Assembly (NCBI GenBank): GCA_013396655.1
Contig: WBMV01002864.1
Span: 248,001 to 312,000 of the forward strand
Source: Campylorhamphus procurvoides
Lineage: Eukaryota; Chordata; Aves; Passeriformes; Dendrocolaptidae
Length of the DNA: 64,000 nucleotides
Reading direction: 5' to 3'
Part shown: piece by piece, positions 37,001 to 46,192 of the stretch
Numbering within the stretch: the stretch's first letter is position 1
How the letters are laid out: each line of letters begins with the position of its first letter
Made by a program: the position numbers and the translations under genes
Notes under the pieces: generated by a model
Databases searched by the model: none
What the model was told of the DNA's origin: nothing
Seen by the model: the letters and a program-made list of their open reading frames with translations, nothing else

Positions 37001-40000
37001 AAGGTGGATCCAAGCTTCATTTTTTTAATGTAATTTAGCAGCTTTTCACAATGTTTTCTTTAGATGAAATTTCTTCTATAGGTGAAATGCAAGTCATTCT
37101 TAACATTCTGTAGCAGGGCAAAATTTGTGCAATAATTAAATTTCACAACTGAATTATGCAAAACTAGGAGGAAAAATCCTTTTTTTTTTCTTCCCCAGTG
37201 ATTTATCTGGAATTTCTGTAATTTTAGCCAAAAACAGCCCCTGAGATCTGTTGTGTGGTACCTCAATAGAGAGCTTTAAAAGGTACCATGTGAGGGGTAG
37301 CCCAAGGTGTGAGAATTTTCCCACACAGAGTGTCTGGACTGCCCCATTTAAAGCCTGGGAGTATGTCACGTTAGAAGAAACTGTGGGAAAATCTTCTGTA
37401 CCTACATAAAAGAGAAACCTCTGTGTTTGACCGAGGTCTGCAGCCTTCTCTCCTGGTGGGCTTGGCTGAGTAAGGACTGAGACTCTTCAGCCATGGGAAG
37501 GACCTCAGAGACACACAACTGGAGGTCAGTCTCACTGTTTCTAGATACCTACAGTGCACTGGACAAGGGGCCAGGAGAAGACAGGGTACGATTCACCTGT
37601 CTAGATCCTTATAAACCTAAAATTTCTTGCAAACACCTACGTTTAGCCAGCTGAATCCTGCTCTGGGTGATCAAATCACCAAATATTTATCTGCAGCTCT
37701 CCTTTGAAAATACCTGTTCAAATATTTTGATCTCACTCCAAAGGAAACTACACTTTGCTCCCAAATCATGGACAGCTTTGGCTCCCAGAGCTGCCCATTC
37801 AGGCAGCTGAGTTTCTAGATCTTGCACAAACCATCTCTTCCCACACACCTCTCCCTCTTGCTTTTCCCTGTAATTGGTTCTGTCCTTTCATCTCTGCCAC
37901 CTGCAGCAGTTTTCCATGTGACTGCATTTCCTTCTCCCTCCTCTTTCACTTCCTCATTAAGATCTACTTTTCCCCAAGCATCTTCTTGCCCCGGCTCAGC
38001 TCTTTTGGGCCACGATTTCAGGGCTTTACACACCAGCAACAACCTCAGGACCAACTGCAGGCTTTTGTTTTACTGAAAGACAGTCCTCAGATGGGAAATG
38101 TAGCAGGTTTTGTGTCAAAAAAAAAAGACAAAATGAATTGTACTTGTCTTTTCTGAAAAAGAGACAAGCTGCCTGCTTAATGTAGAAGTGAGAATGAGAA
38201 GTGTCAGTAGCCCAAGTCCTCCTGCCGTACTAGGAACACTATGGCTCTTAAAACTCCCATGTAGCACATCAGGCACAACCTGCATCAAAGGGGTGTGCTG
38301 GGAGCATTTTGTTGGTAGGAAAGAAGATCAAAGTCACTAGCTGCTCCAGAGCAGATCCCAGCTGATCCCAAGTCACACTATCTCCACCCATGGAGGTTGA
38401 AGCCCACAAGGAGCCTCCTCAGTGCTCCCAGCTTGGAAGGGCAGGTGGAGATGATTCATTTGGAAATTTCAATATAGACATTAATCCTGAGGACTTGCTG
38501 ACAGAAGAAACAAGGAAATGGCCTGTTTTGTAGGATTCTACTAACCCTTCCCTGCTGATTCCCACCCTGGGCTGTGGCTGAGGGCATTCCCATAATGGAA
38601 CTGTGGCATTCCCCACACAATGTACACAGTGTCTTGTGTGAAATAGTCAGTGTGTAAGAATAAGGCATAGCACAAATTAGCTATTCTATAATCTGTGCAA
38701 GCACAAGGGCTCCCAGTTCAGAAACAAACCAACTTCATGAGGCAAGAGAAAGACTATTAATAGCCCACATTAATTCTGACATGGTAAATACAGCTGTTGT
38801 TTCTATGTTGTGGGGGAAAAAAAGAGAGAAACTGAAAGAAAGAATGTGAGTTTCAACATACAGCCAGGGACAAAACACAGCTACAACCCACAGTATCAGA
38901 AATTTCTAATAAACTACATAGTTCAAGACTTATCCTGTAAACAAGTCCACATGTGAGCAACTTGTCTAAGTAATCTGGCATTTGGAGTGACTTTAGCACT
39001 TGTATGTGTGTTATGTGTCAAGGAATTTCAGTAAATACCTTTTTAAATTCTTGGCTCCTTCAACATTTGTGTATTCTTCTGCTTGAGACAAGAAAATAGA
39101 TAAAGAGCCACTGAATTCTCCTTGGTTCCTAGCCCCAGAAGACTAAATAATATTCTCTGATAAATAACTCACAGGCCAGCATAGGAAATGTTTTAATAGT
39201 TCCAGATGTGTTTTTTAGCTTTCTTTCCCCAGTGGCTGTATAATGAATGAGATACCCACAAAAAGTGTAACATTAACCTCTGGTTCACCTTCCTGTTGGA
39301 TTTCTAGCATCTGGGAGAATCAGAGGGAAGATTACTTGAGCCTGGGGGAATCTTCTCACACTTCTCCTGGTAATGCAAATTGATTATGGGCAATCACTTA
39401 TTGCACTGTTAGTTTATTTTTGTTTATAGCTCATTCATAGTAAGAAAGCACCTATCTTATGAAATATAAATAAGTACTGTAGGCTTTCCCCATTTCTGTG
39501 GGATCACAGTATCCCATTTCAATCTGTAACTATCACAACCCTGAGTTGTTTCTGCTGATTAGAGTGAGTAAAACACAATGAAGAGGTAACAAAGCAATAC
39601 ATAAAGTAAGATGAGGCAATAAGTGGTGATATTTCATTATCCTGTCCATCAGACAAGCTTCCTAGACTTGGTATGATTGAATCTTAAATCTCACTCGCTG
39701 GAAGGCCAGAGAGGATTATTTCTTTTTTTAGAAACATTACTTGTTCAGTACTTAATATTTAGAGAGTCTTGAGGACAGCCCCTGAGCCGAGGTGTTTACC
39801 CAGGCTCTGTTGTCTTCACCAGAGCCCAGAGAGTTTGGTGAGCAGAGCACCCATCCCGCACTGTGCCAGCAGAAAGGGGAGGAGATTTGGATCCACTTTT
39901 CTGAACTTGCAGACACTTACCCAGCCAAGACACCCTTTCTACCAACAGAGCTAACCCTATTAACAGAGAAAAATCTGTCATCTGTCTGCAACAGCGAGAA

Positions 40001-40158
40001 AACATTGCATTACTTCCAAATGAGAGAATGGGGAGGCAAAGGAAGGGGGAGAAGAGAGGAGGACAAATAAAGCTCCTGGACACGATAGGAGGGCTGAAAC
40101 GCAAGGACAATTCTACAGACTTACTGTTGCAAGGGAGGAATGTGCCATTCCATTCCAT
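1..40158 (-). CDS. PLCD1: PLCD1, phospholipase C delta-1 (gene span, 5' half; 3' end off the left edge)
   Basis: Phosphoinositide-specific PLC hydrolyses PI(4,5)P2 to IP3 and diacylglycerol at the plasma membrane and is stimulated by calcium. Joining 32286-32187, 25323-25159, 14437-14209, 9488-9359, 5633-5405, 4291-4090, 2344-2200 and 1161-1012 on the minus strand gives 1350 bp, or 450 codons. All joins keep phase and all introns start GT and end AG. The order is PH domain, EF-hands, then X box. X-box residues equivalent to rat/human H311, N312, E341, D343, H356 and E390 are all present. The X/Y linker, Y box and C2 domain are missing only because the window ends. The delta-1 paralogue is chosen over delta-3/4 because of near-identity to mammalian delta-1 in the PH domain, as I remember it, and the head-to-head DLEC1 neighbour. 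The alternative first exon at 40125-40158 replaces 32187-32286 to give a 428-codon partial frame. The paralogue call is family knowledge; the exon structure is read from sequence. Confidence 0.93.
552..590. repeat. GAAA-type microsatellite
   Basis: A short run of imperfect GAAA/GGAAA units lies within PLCD1 intron 8. It is low complexity with no sign of function. Confidence 0.7.
1012..1161 (-). CDS. PLCD1: PLCD1 exon 8, end of the X box
   Basis: The 150-bp, phase 0-0 exon has acceptor TTGTTCTAG and donor GTAAGC. It encodes [14 protein letters not shown], with the calcium ligand equivalent to Glu390, and runs to SQFPSPE. The expected next exon, starting with the QLKGK-type substrate-binding lysines, is outside the window. 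Confidence 0.94.
1162..2199 (-). other. PLCD1 intron 7
   Basis: A GT-AG intron between two X-box exons. I recognise no repeat or element in it. Confidence 0.85.
2200..2344 (-). CDS. PLCD1: PLCD1 exon 7, catalytic X box core
   Basis: The 145-bp exon has acceptor TTTCCAG and donor GTAAGG and ends in phase 0. It encodes [11 protein letters not shown], containing the calcium ligands equivalent to Glu341 and Asp343, and VIYHGYT, containing the second catalytic histidine, His356. It ends NYAFK. All required residues are intact. Confidence 0.95.
2345..4089 (-). other. PLCD1 intron 6
   Basis: Contains one CR1 fragment (3053-3228). Otherwise nothing recognisable. Confidence 0.85.
3053..3228 (-). mobile_element. 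CR1 LINE 3' fragment
   Basis: It starts with a TCACAGAATG-type CR1 3' terminus in reverse complement. This is followed by GGGTTGGAAGGGACCTTAAG and the characteristic 'dispatched accounts' of the CR1 3' end (CATGAGCAGGGACACCTTCC). It is 5'-truncated, as most CR1 copies are. Confidence 0.92.
4090..4291 (-). CDS. PLCD1: PLCD1 exon 6, start of the catalytic X box
   Basis: The 202-bp exon has acceptor TTTCTCTGGCAG and donor GTAAAG and leaves in phase 2. It encodes [17 protein letters not shown], then the catalytic X-box opening [16 protein letters not shown]. The HN pair corresponds to general acid/base His311 and calcium ligand Asn312. The exon ends at TEAYIR. Confidence 0.95.
4292..5404 (-). 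other. PLCD1 intron 5
   Basis: Separates the EF-hand and X-box exons. Nothing recognisable inside it. Confidence 0.85.
5405..5633 (-). CDS. PLCD1: PLCD1 exon 5, remaining EF-hand region
   Basis: The 229-bp exon has acceptor TTTACAG and donor GTAGGT and leaves in phase 1. It encodes [19 protein letters not shown], the second EF-hand loop, then ERKEIDNIF and the stretch ending QRYEPNER. The EF-hand lobe packs against the catalytic barrel in PLC-delta-1 and is needed for activity (family knowledge). Confidence 0.95.
5634..9358 (-). other. PLCD1 intron 4
   Basis: A 3.7-kb intron. It holds a two-copy 35-bp direct repeat at 7308-7395. The open frames here show no homology I recognise. Confidence 0.85.
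7308..7395. repeat. Two-copy 35-bp direct repeat
   Basis: Positions 7308-7342 and 7361-7395 carry the same 35 bases with one mismatch, so the period is 53 bp. It is a small local duplication in PLCD1 intron 4. Confidence 0.85.
9359..9488 (-). CDS. PLCD1: PLCD1 exon 4, first EF-hand
   Basis: The 130-bp exon has acceptor CATCCTGCAG and donor GTAATG and ends in phase 0. It encodes [19 protein letters not shown] and following, ending KKIFQ. The EF-hand loop [12 protein letters not shown] keeps acidic or polar residues at the calcium-coordinating positions and is identical, as far as I recall, to mammalian PLCD1. Confidence 0.95.
9489..14208 (-). other. PLCD1 intron 3
   Basis: A 4.7-kb intron between the PH and EF-hand exons. 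I recognise no repeat family or gene in it. Confidence 0.85.
14209..14437 (-). CDS. PLCD1: PLCD1 exon 3, second half of the PH domain
   Basis: The 229-bp exon has acceptor CTTTCCACAG and donor GTATCC, entering in phase 1 and leaving in phase 2. It encodes [17 protein letters not shown] and onward through [10 protein letters not shown] to the C-terminal helix around [10 protein letters not shown]. The helix Trp typical of PH domains is present. The IP3-contacting Thr107 of mammalian PLC-delta-1 is Asn here (QRKNLDL). The exon ends in the linker to the EF-hands. Confidence 0.95.
14856..15028 (-). mobile_element. CR1 LINE 3' fragment
   Basis: A reverse-oriented CR1 3' end. GCAGAATGGTTTGGGTTGG is followed by GATCTTAAAGATCACCTTG and the TTCCACTAGACCAAGTTGCT motif. 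Confidence 0.93.
19228..19255. other. Perfect 12-bp inverted repeat, forkhead-like half-sites
   Basis: ATGTAAATAGAG at 19228-19239 and its exact reverse complement at 19244-19255 flank a 4-base TGGT spacer. Each arm contains GTAAATA, a sequence resembling forkhead binding sites. It lies deep in PLCD1 intron 2, and regulatory meaning is speculative. Confidence 0.55.
22195..22678 (+). mobile_element. CR1 LINE 3' fragment (~480 bp)
   Basis: A longer CR1 3' segment in the plus orientation. It includes the GAGTCCAGAGGA-type region, the GGGTTGTTCAGTCTGGAGAA motif, GATGGGACTTTGAGCAACCT, and ends near CAATTCTATGA. Confidence 0.95.
23615..24056 (+). mobile_element. CR1 LINE 3' fragment, partly re-used in the duplication
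   Basis: A plus-oriented CR1. It has GAGATTTAGGTTAGATGTTA, the GAGCAACCTGGTCTAGTGGA motif, and the 3' end AAGGTCCCTTCCAACCCAAA followed by GATTCTGTGATT. The breakpoints of the suspect duplication lie inside this element, at 23724, 23797 and 23946. Confidence 0.92.
25159..25323 (-). CDS. PLCD1: PLCD1 exon 2, first half of the PH domain (copy A)
   Basis: The 165-bp exon has acceptor ACCACAG and donor GTAAGT and is phase 1 at both ends. It encodes the start of the PH domain that binds PI(4,5)P2 and IP3. The ligand-contact residues known for rat PLC-delta-1 are visible: Lys30 and Lys32 (LLKVKSSSW), Trp36, Arg37, Arg40, Glu54, Ser55 and Lys57. Arg56 is replaced by Lys. An exact second copy lies at 27267-27431 within a suspect duplication. 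This copy is the one nearest exon 3. Confidence 0.93.
25681..25681. other. Single-base assembly gap (N)
   Basis: An isolated N marks the exact end of duplication copy A. Everything after it, to 27788, repeats sequence already seen to the left. Confidence 0.95.
25832..26164 (+). mobile_element. CR1 LINE fragment (copy within the duplicate)
   Basis: The repeat of 23724-24056, offset 2,108 bp. It is preceded at 25682-25831 by a further 150-bp piece of the same element. Not an independent insertion. Confidence 0.9.
27267..27431 (-). CDS. PLCD1: PLCD1 exon 2, second copy (copy B, probably an assembly duplicate)
   Basis: It encodes the same 55 residues as 25159-25323, with both splice sites intact and an offset of exactly 2108 bp. 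Because the exon is 165 bp and phase 1-1, a transcript including both copies would stay in frame but repeat the first PH strands, which should disrupt the fold. The surrounding 1,957 bp is duplicated almost without change and the junction contains an N, so I regard this as an assembly artefact and not a real exon. Confidence 0.6.
27432..32186 (-). other. PLCD1 intron 1b
   Basis: Runs between the MQC-type first exon and the PH exon. It contains a CR1 fragment at 30756-30857. A 687-bp open frame at 28480-29166 (+) matches nothing I know. Confidence 0.8.
30756..30857 (-). mobile_element. CR1 LINE 3' fragment (short)
   Basis: A reverse CR1 3' end. GGAATGGTTTGTACTGGAAA is followed by GACCTTAGAGGTCACCTAG, CATGGGCAGAGACACC and AGGTTGCTCAAAGCC. 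Confidence 0.88.
32187..32286 (-). CDS. PLCD1: PLCD1 alternative first coding exon (1b, MQC-type N terminus)
   Basis: This exon encodes 33 residues beginning MQCF and ending VAALNGIRL, followed by donor GTAAGG at 32186, phase 1. The longer human PLCD1 isoform starts MQC and has a very similar VAALNG end (from memory), so this is its bird counterpart. Two ATGs are adjacent, at 32289 and 32286. The second has A at -3 and matches the mammalian start, so it is preferred. The frame stays open upstream to an ATG at 32523, so a longer N terminus cannot be excluded. The first residues contain Cys and a basic cluster (RRQPKR) that could favour membrane association, which is inference. Confidence 0.85.
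32190..32560 (-). promoter_or_regulatory. CpG-rich block over PLCD1 exon 1b (candidate promoter)
   Basis: A GC-rich, CpG-containing stretch surrounds and precedes the MQC-type start codon, unlike the flanking AT-leaning intron. Vertebrate promoters often look like this. No TSS can be read from the sequence. Confidence 0.55.
32290..40124 (-). other. PLCD1 intron 1a (between the alternative first exons)
   Basis: A 7.8-kb stretch that is intronic for the short isoform and upstream of the MQC isoform. It contains a diverged CR1 at 33064-33370. I see nothing else recognisable. Confidence 0.7.
33064..33370 (-). mobile_element. Diverged CR1 LINE fragment
   Basis: A reverse CR1 of an older subfamily. 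It shows the motifs CAGAATCAGAGAATAATTCA, AGTTGGAATGGACCT, GGAGACTCCACAGCC and GTGAAGAATTTGTTCTCTA in the expected order. Confidence 0.85.
40125..40158 (-). CDS. PLCD1: PLCD1 alternative first coding exon (1a, short N terminus)
   Basis: The ATG at 40158-40156 sits in a strong Kozak context (GCAGCCATGG on the minus strand). It opens 11 codons plus one base before a consensus donor, GTAAGTC, at 40124. Phase 1 matches the PH exon acceptor, giving a 12-residue leader [12 protein letters not shown] ahead of LKDDKD. Mammalian PLCD1's common isoform, as I recall it, also has a 12-residue leader starting M-acidic with Phe-Leu at positions 7-8, exactly as here. The exon lies at the edge of a CpG-rich block, fitting a promoter-proximal exon. 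The function is inferred from position, length, phase and the weak sequence match; there is no transcript evidence. Confidence 0.7.
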
Positions 40159-40620
40159 GGCTGCAGAAGAAGCCGACGTGCAGCAGCAGGAGGGGCTCCG
40201 GCAAACAGCTGTGCCCAGAGGTTAGCGCTGCTGGAAGCCAGAGCTGCGAGGCTCCCACCGCTCCCCGCTCCAGCAATCCCCAGCGTCAGCTCCCTTCGGA
40301 GAGGCCTGCTCCTTCCCCTCGGCTGCAATTGCGTCCTGGCTATGACTCCTCATTTATTTCTCTCCCGCATCCGCACGCCGCTGCCCGCCCGGCGCTCCGA
40401 CTGCGGCCAAGCGCCCGAGCCCCGCCGCTGGCCCTGGCTCCTCCCTGCCTCCAGTCTGGCGTCTTCACCGCTGGCCCAGCCTCCTGCTGCCGCTGCTACT
40501 GCTGCTCAAACCCTCTCAATTATGCTGCTCTGCTTCTTTTCCTGAGCCTGCCGCGTTTTCCTTCTCCGCTCCTTTCTGGCGCGGCTTCCAAAAGTGCGGC
40601 GAAGTCCATCCTTGGTGGTC
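40159..40620 (-). promoter_or_regulatory. CpG island, candidate main PLCD1 promoter
   Basis: This is strongly GC- and CpG-rich, especially 40370-40450, directly 5' of the exon 1a ATG on the minus strand. It is likely to hold the 5' UTR and TSS of the short PLCD1 isoform. Open frames on both strands are expected by-products of high GC and resemble no protein I know. Confidence 0.65.
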
Positions 40621-42243
40621 CCCAAATCAAGGAAAGGGTCTGGAGCAGATGCCACAGATCGGAGTTTAGGGCTAAAAGAGCTTTTAGGTGCTGGTGGGGG
40701 TGCAATTCTTTTCACAAGGGAAAGGAAAAAAAGGTCAGAGCTTGCCAGTGTAGAAATAGAAGCTGTGACCACAAACGCTCACAGAGGAACGAGCTTAGGG
40801 CAGAAGAAAAGTTATGAGGTTTGCATTTGAGACAGCGAGACAGCAAAACTGCACTGTCCTGTGGTTTGTACTGAGTGGAATTGATTTCTTCCACTCTGTC
40901 CCCTCCTCCTGAATTAAGTATTTCTGAAGGGTAGAAAGATGATGCTGGCATGTGGAAAGGAAAGGAATCCAGTGTGGGGAAATAAAGTTTCTCTCTACTT
41001 GAATGTATTTCAGTTATTGCTCTGTTGTTGTCTATTTATATTTCTGGTTATTTAGGTTTTCCTGGTGCAAACACTTGGTGAATTATTGGCAGATTCAGAG
41101 CCCTCACTCCTCAGCAGCTGTAAAACTGGTCACTCCACTAACAGAAGGGGAAAGTTCCTATCTGATGGTGACAGATCTGGGAAACATGGTGAAAAGTACT
41201 TTGGGACTAGGACAGTTTGTCCCTCCCTGCCAGGAGCTGGGCTGCTCCTCTGGGAGTCCACACCTCGATCTCAGTGAGTTTTATAGTCAACAAACGTAAG
41301 GCTGCTGCCACCACCCAAGGAAAACTGCCCTAATATAGCAAAACTCCTTGTGTTAGTACAAAACTAACAAAACCAAACAAGTGAAGGAAAAACAGAGCAG
41401 ATATTTCATCCCGTGACTCCTCTAAAGTCCACTCTTCTACCTCATGGCCACCAGCATGGCATGGGGTGAAGGGGGGTTCATTTTCCAAAGGATCCAGGAA
41501 GGAACATTTCTTTTTCAAACCCACAGACACTGACTCAGATGGGGCAAACTTTGGCAGCAAGGTCGTCTGCTGGCAGGCAGGACAGCAGCTGGAAGCACCC
41601 AAGAGATTCCTGGTACAGCCTTAAAATCCTTGAGGCAGGGACATTTCAGGAGGATACTTCCACGACTTGTCACCCTTTCAGCTGATGGGGAAGAGTACTG
41701 GAGGGAGTGTACAGGAAGGCTGGTGCATGAGCCAGCCAGACTGGAAATTCCAGTAAAGCTGAAGTAATTTCGGACATGATAGCTTTCACAAAAGAGGAAA
41801 AGCAGAGAAGGGCAGTTTGAAATTGGTGATAGGAAATGCCATTATGGTATCTCCTTCACTCTTCTCTGTATCACACCACCTCATCCTCACATCGCCTGAC
41901 ACACGTCCCTCACTTAGAGATGGACTGGGCAGTGTCCTTGTGCCCTCTGTGCCAAAGTGGGGAGTGTAAAAGAGCTACGTTATTCCCAGAAATTATTAGT
42001 CCCAGACCGTATTGTGGGTAGAACTCCTTCACAGCAGTGTAGGGTGCAAGGGCACCAAGATGTGACCACCATTCTGCTGTGAATACAGCCAAACAAAACG
42101 GCTTCTCTGCCATCAGCCCTTGAGATTTGAAGAAGATCCCCTGCATTTGCCCCTTTATGACAGCCCACTGTATCTTCTTGTGCTTCCTTCTTGCCGTGCT
42201 GCCTCTTCCACTTCAGCTGCCTTTAGCTGAAGTGGTAACTGGA

Positions 42244-42355
42244 ACCATAAATTCACTAAGTTTGAAAAAGACCTCCAAAACCATCAAGTCCAACCATTAA
42301 TCCAGTACCACCATGTTTACCACTAAACCATATTCCCAAGTGCCACATCCAAATG
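42244..42355 (-). mobile_element. CR1 LINE 3' fragment
   Basis: The reverse 3' end of a different CR1 subfamily. It has AAGACCTCCAAAACCATCAA, GTCCAACCATTAA and ACCACTAAACCATATTCCC. Confidence 0.88.
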
Positions 42356-43967
42356 GAGCATGTCAGGAGGCTTTACAAAACCTTGCCCAGCAGTTTACTC
42401 TTCCCCATTACATTTATTCTCTCTGCTTCCATACACATCCAGAAGCATCACCATTTAGGCTGCTTGGAGCACTTGGAGACCTTTCTGCCACCCTAAGCTA
42501 AGTCATCACCATTTCTAAATCCTTGATGGGCTTGATGTGTGTGTGCTCAGAGGAAGTCTGGCACTCACAGACAGTCTTGCATTCCTTGCATTCATCAGAA
42601 AGTACAGCAGTCACCATCAGAGCACTGACATGCTGCAGCAAACACCCAGCATCTGAGATCCCACAGCACAGGTCTCATCAGAGCCTCATTTCAGAAGGCA
42701 ACAGTCCTTTGAGCTGTATTTCTGCTTGAATTCCCTTTCCTTTGCATTGCTGAAACCAATATATATCCAGAATAACAATGAAATCCCAGTGATGTGAAGA
42801 GCTACTGGGCTCCTGTGAGCTGCAGAAATCCTACTAATAAAAATATTCTAAGAACAATGTAGCAGTGTAAGAATGTCATATGAATATGTCTTTTTTCTTG
42901 TCCACACCCTCATTTCTGAGTTAATTAAGAAGCAGAGTCAGGGCATTTCTAGGCCTAGAGGCAGGCTGGGGTGTTGGCACTGCTTTTCCAAAGCCAAGCT
43001 GTACCTGAAGAGTACAAGATCAGTGCCATGATATTTTACTCAGGGACAAGGCCTAAAGCCAGGACACATCTTGATTAAACCACTTGGTCTCTAGCCATAG
43101 AGATGAGGTTGGAAGGAGTTAAATGTCAGACAGGCTGGGTGAGAAGCCTCTGTAACACACCCTCCAACAACAGATGTCCATATGCAAAGGTGCCAAGATC
43201 ATCAGCTGAACTGGAGCCCTGCAAATTCAAGGAGATCTCCCATTTCTCGAACCCCTACACCCATTTGCATTCTCCTCTTTTGTTTTGCACACACAGCCCA
43301 GCCCAGGCAGCAAAGGGCCTTTGTAGAGCTCAAAGCCAAATACGTTTGCAGGGTTCAGTTCCACAGTGAACCATAAATCTCAGCAAACCAAAAGCAAAGC
43401 AGTTTACCTGTCTCCACTCCGAGAGCATGACTCAAGTGTTGATTTAATTGCACACAGTGGAAGGAGCAGCTTTTCATCTCAGAGGAATGCTGCACCACCC
43501 CAACACCCGAGTCTTTCCAATGGAGAAGATGCCTCCTGGCTCCCTCTGCCCTTCAGACTGTCACACACACCCTCCTCACCCCACCGAAATGTTCCCAACT
43601 GGCTCTCCAAAGCACAACAGCAAAGGGCTTTGTTCGCTTTGGGAAAAGGACTCAGGATTTCTGCCACAGTGTCACAGTGAAAGAATCATTTTGGGGTTAC
43701 ATGGCCAGCAGGGAGCTTTGGCAGGCACGTGGGGCTGGTTTTGTCAGCAGGAGAATTACGAAAACCAGCACAAAAGAAAATGTCATATTAAATAGAGTTC
43801 ATGTCAATGCAGAAGCAGGACTGGAATTCTCAAACACTTTAGTTATGGTCTGGCTGTTCACTGAAATGTTTTTCAAAATGTCTTTTCCCAGTCTGTTTAC
43901 TGGTTTAGATTGGGGTTTTTACAATCCTCTGAACAATGTGTCTCTACATCCAACTCTCATATAAATA

Positions 43968-44047
43968 GATTCATAGAATCCTAGAATGGTTTGGGTTGGA
44001 AGGAACCTTAAAGACCATCTAGTTCCGATACCTCCCACTAGGCTAAA
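43968..44047 (-). mobile_element. CR1 LINE 3' terminus (short)
   Basis: GATTCATAGAATCCTAGAAT is followed by GGTTTGGGTTGGAAGGAACC and AAAGACCATCTAGTTCC. Only the last ~80 bp of the element remains. Confidence 0.9.
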
Positions 44048-45904
44048 TAAGTCAATAATAGATGGACAGCAAAATGTGAAATTGTCAATTACCTTTTACA
44101 CTTTGGGAACTGCTCAGGGCTCTCCCCAAGCAGCCCAGGTATCCATGTGGGAGGCCAGCTCCAGCTGCCCTGGTGACTCACTTCTGCAAAGGCATCATTA
44201 CTCTTTGGTTATCAGTGCTTCCTTTCCTTAGCTGGACGTACTTCTTGTTGCTAATACCCCGTGCCCATGCAAGAGCTGGGATTCCTAGGACTGACCCTGC
44301 CACTGAGTCTGCTCCACCCAATATTTACTTATGGGCAAATTTTCCCAGCACTCCCAGGTTTCGGCAGCTGCCAGTCCTTCACCTGCAAGAAACACATTGC
44401 AGTGTGGGGAAGAGCAGTCTCGTGGCTTGGCAAGGGCTGGTGGAATTTGGAAATCAGCTTCCCTTAGGAGATACATTGGAAAAAGCTCAGGAATGGGATT
44501 TATGACTGTCAACAACAGTGAGATTATTGGTTTTGTGGACCGCTCACTGGACAGAGTAATTAACCAAAGTTTATAAACTAGGCTGGAACAGAACCAACAC
44601 CAGTATCATACAGCTCAGGGAATGGGAAGGGCAGCCAGATGCCTTGTTTATCACCATAGACAGCTGTGCCAAAATATCTTCAGACTAAATGATATTGATG
44701 TCTGCATCTGCATTTAAACCATTTATTGCAACAGTTACTCCCATTTATGAGAGCAATGCATGGCCACAGGAAAAGGAAGCAACAGATGCTGGGATGTGTA
44801 AAGCTAAACCTGCTGCTGGCATAATCCTGTACGAGCCCCATTAAAATTAATGAGGTATTTCTGCTTGAGCAGAAGATAGATTTGACTTGCTCAGCCAGAA
44901 ATACGCCTACCTGACTCAATATATCTTCAGTATTTGGAAGGGTTTTCCCTGCACTTAGTCTAAGTAATCAAGAGCAGTTCTAACCACCAAATAAAGCAAT
45001 AAAACAATCAAAGGAGTCATCTATTACTGTACAGTCACAATGAAGACTTAAAAAGTTACCAGTTCAACAAATCTCACCTTGTTTCCAGGCTGAAAAATCA
45101 CATGAAAATAGAATAAAAAGCAAGATTATGCCTAAGGTTTGGAGACAAAAGTCCTAGATTCCTCTATTTATTCCAAAAAGTTCATTATAACTCTTGGAAT
45201 TTCAGTATAAAGGAAGCAGTTAAATAATTTGATCTCAGTCCAATAGTATTTGGTATTATTTAGACATCACACTCATTTTTTCTTCAGACTAATTTTGTGC
45301 TGAATATTTTATTTTATATTTGTTTGCCTCATTTCTGTCACTACAGTATAGATTTATAAGTGTATTTTTGTGCATTTCTATGCTTTCACAAACATAGCTT
45401 TAAGTGAGCCCTCTAATGTTAAATTCCCTGGCTTTTAAATATTTTGATTTCGAAAGAATGGAAATATCTTTACCAGAGAGTTGAACAGAAAAGTACATTT
45501 AGTCTAAAACACTTACAGCAAGATTTTCTGGGGAGAGAGGACCCCAGAGACTTCTTTTAAAGCTATGAAAATCTCATCTATTAACAACGAATGAGAAGCT
45601 TAAAGAAATCACCATGCCTACATTTCATCAGCTTCTCAGTTCAGCGCATCAGTAAACAGCACAGATCAGCCACACAGTACTGTGATTTGTAACTGTGTCA
45701 ACGATTTAGTGAATCCAACCATTAATATGAAGTTATTGTTGCATGAATGAGAAACAATCACCTAATTGGGCAAACCAGTGATGGACTAGACTTGCTTGTA
45801 TGAAAACATTACATGGAATGATTATCTCTGTTAGGGGAAAAGAACAGCAGGAGACTGGTCCCAGGGTCCCACCAGTGTTATCCATTAATGGCTCCTTCTG
45901 GTAT

Positions 45905-46192
45905 TTGACAGGATGAGAGGAAATGGCCTCAAGTTGAACCAGCAGAAGTTTAGATTAGATATTAGCAAAAATTCCTTTACTGAAGGGATGGTCAGACATT
46001 GGAACAGACTCCCGAGGAAAATGATGGAAGCAGCATCCCTGGAAGTGTTCAAAAGGGGTGTGGATGTGGCACCTGGAGACCTGGATTAGAGGTGAACATG
46101 GTGGTGTTGGGCTAATGGCTGCACTCAGTGAGCTTGGAGGTTTTCCAGCCTTAGCAGACGTTTTCCAACCTTTGATTTTATGATCCCAGATC
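45905..46192 (+). mobile_element. CR1 LINE 3' fragment
   Basis: A plus-oriented CR1. It has GAGGAAATGGCCTCAAGTTG, GTTTAGATTAGATATTAGCA, CATCCCTGGAAGTGTTCAAA and a degenerate 3' end near TTTTATGATCC. Confidence 0.93.

Noticed and set aside
40140..40817. 225-codon plus-strand frame and several minus-strand frames in the CpG island
   Set aside because: High GC reduces stop codons; the sequences resemble no protein. The block is better explained as the PLCD1 promoter and 5' UTR.
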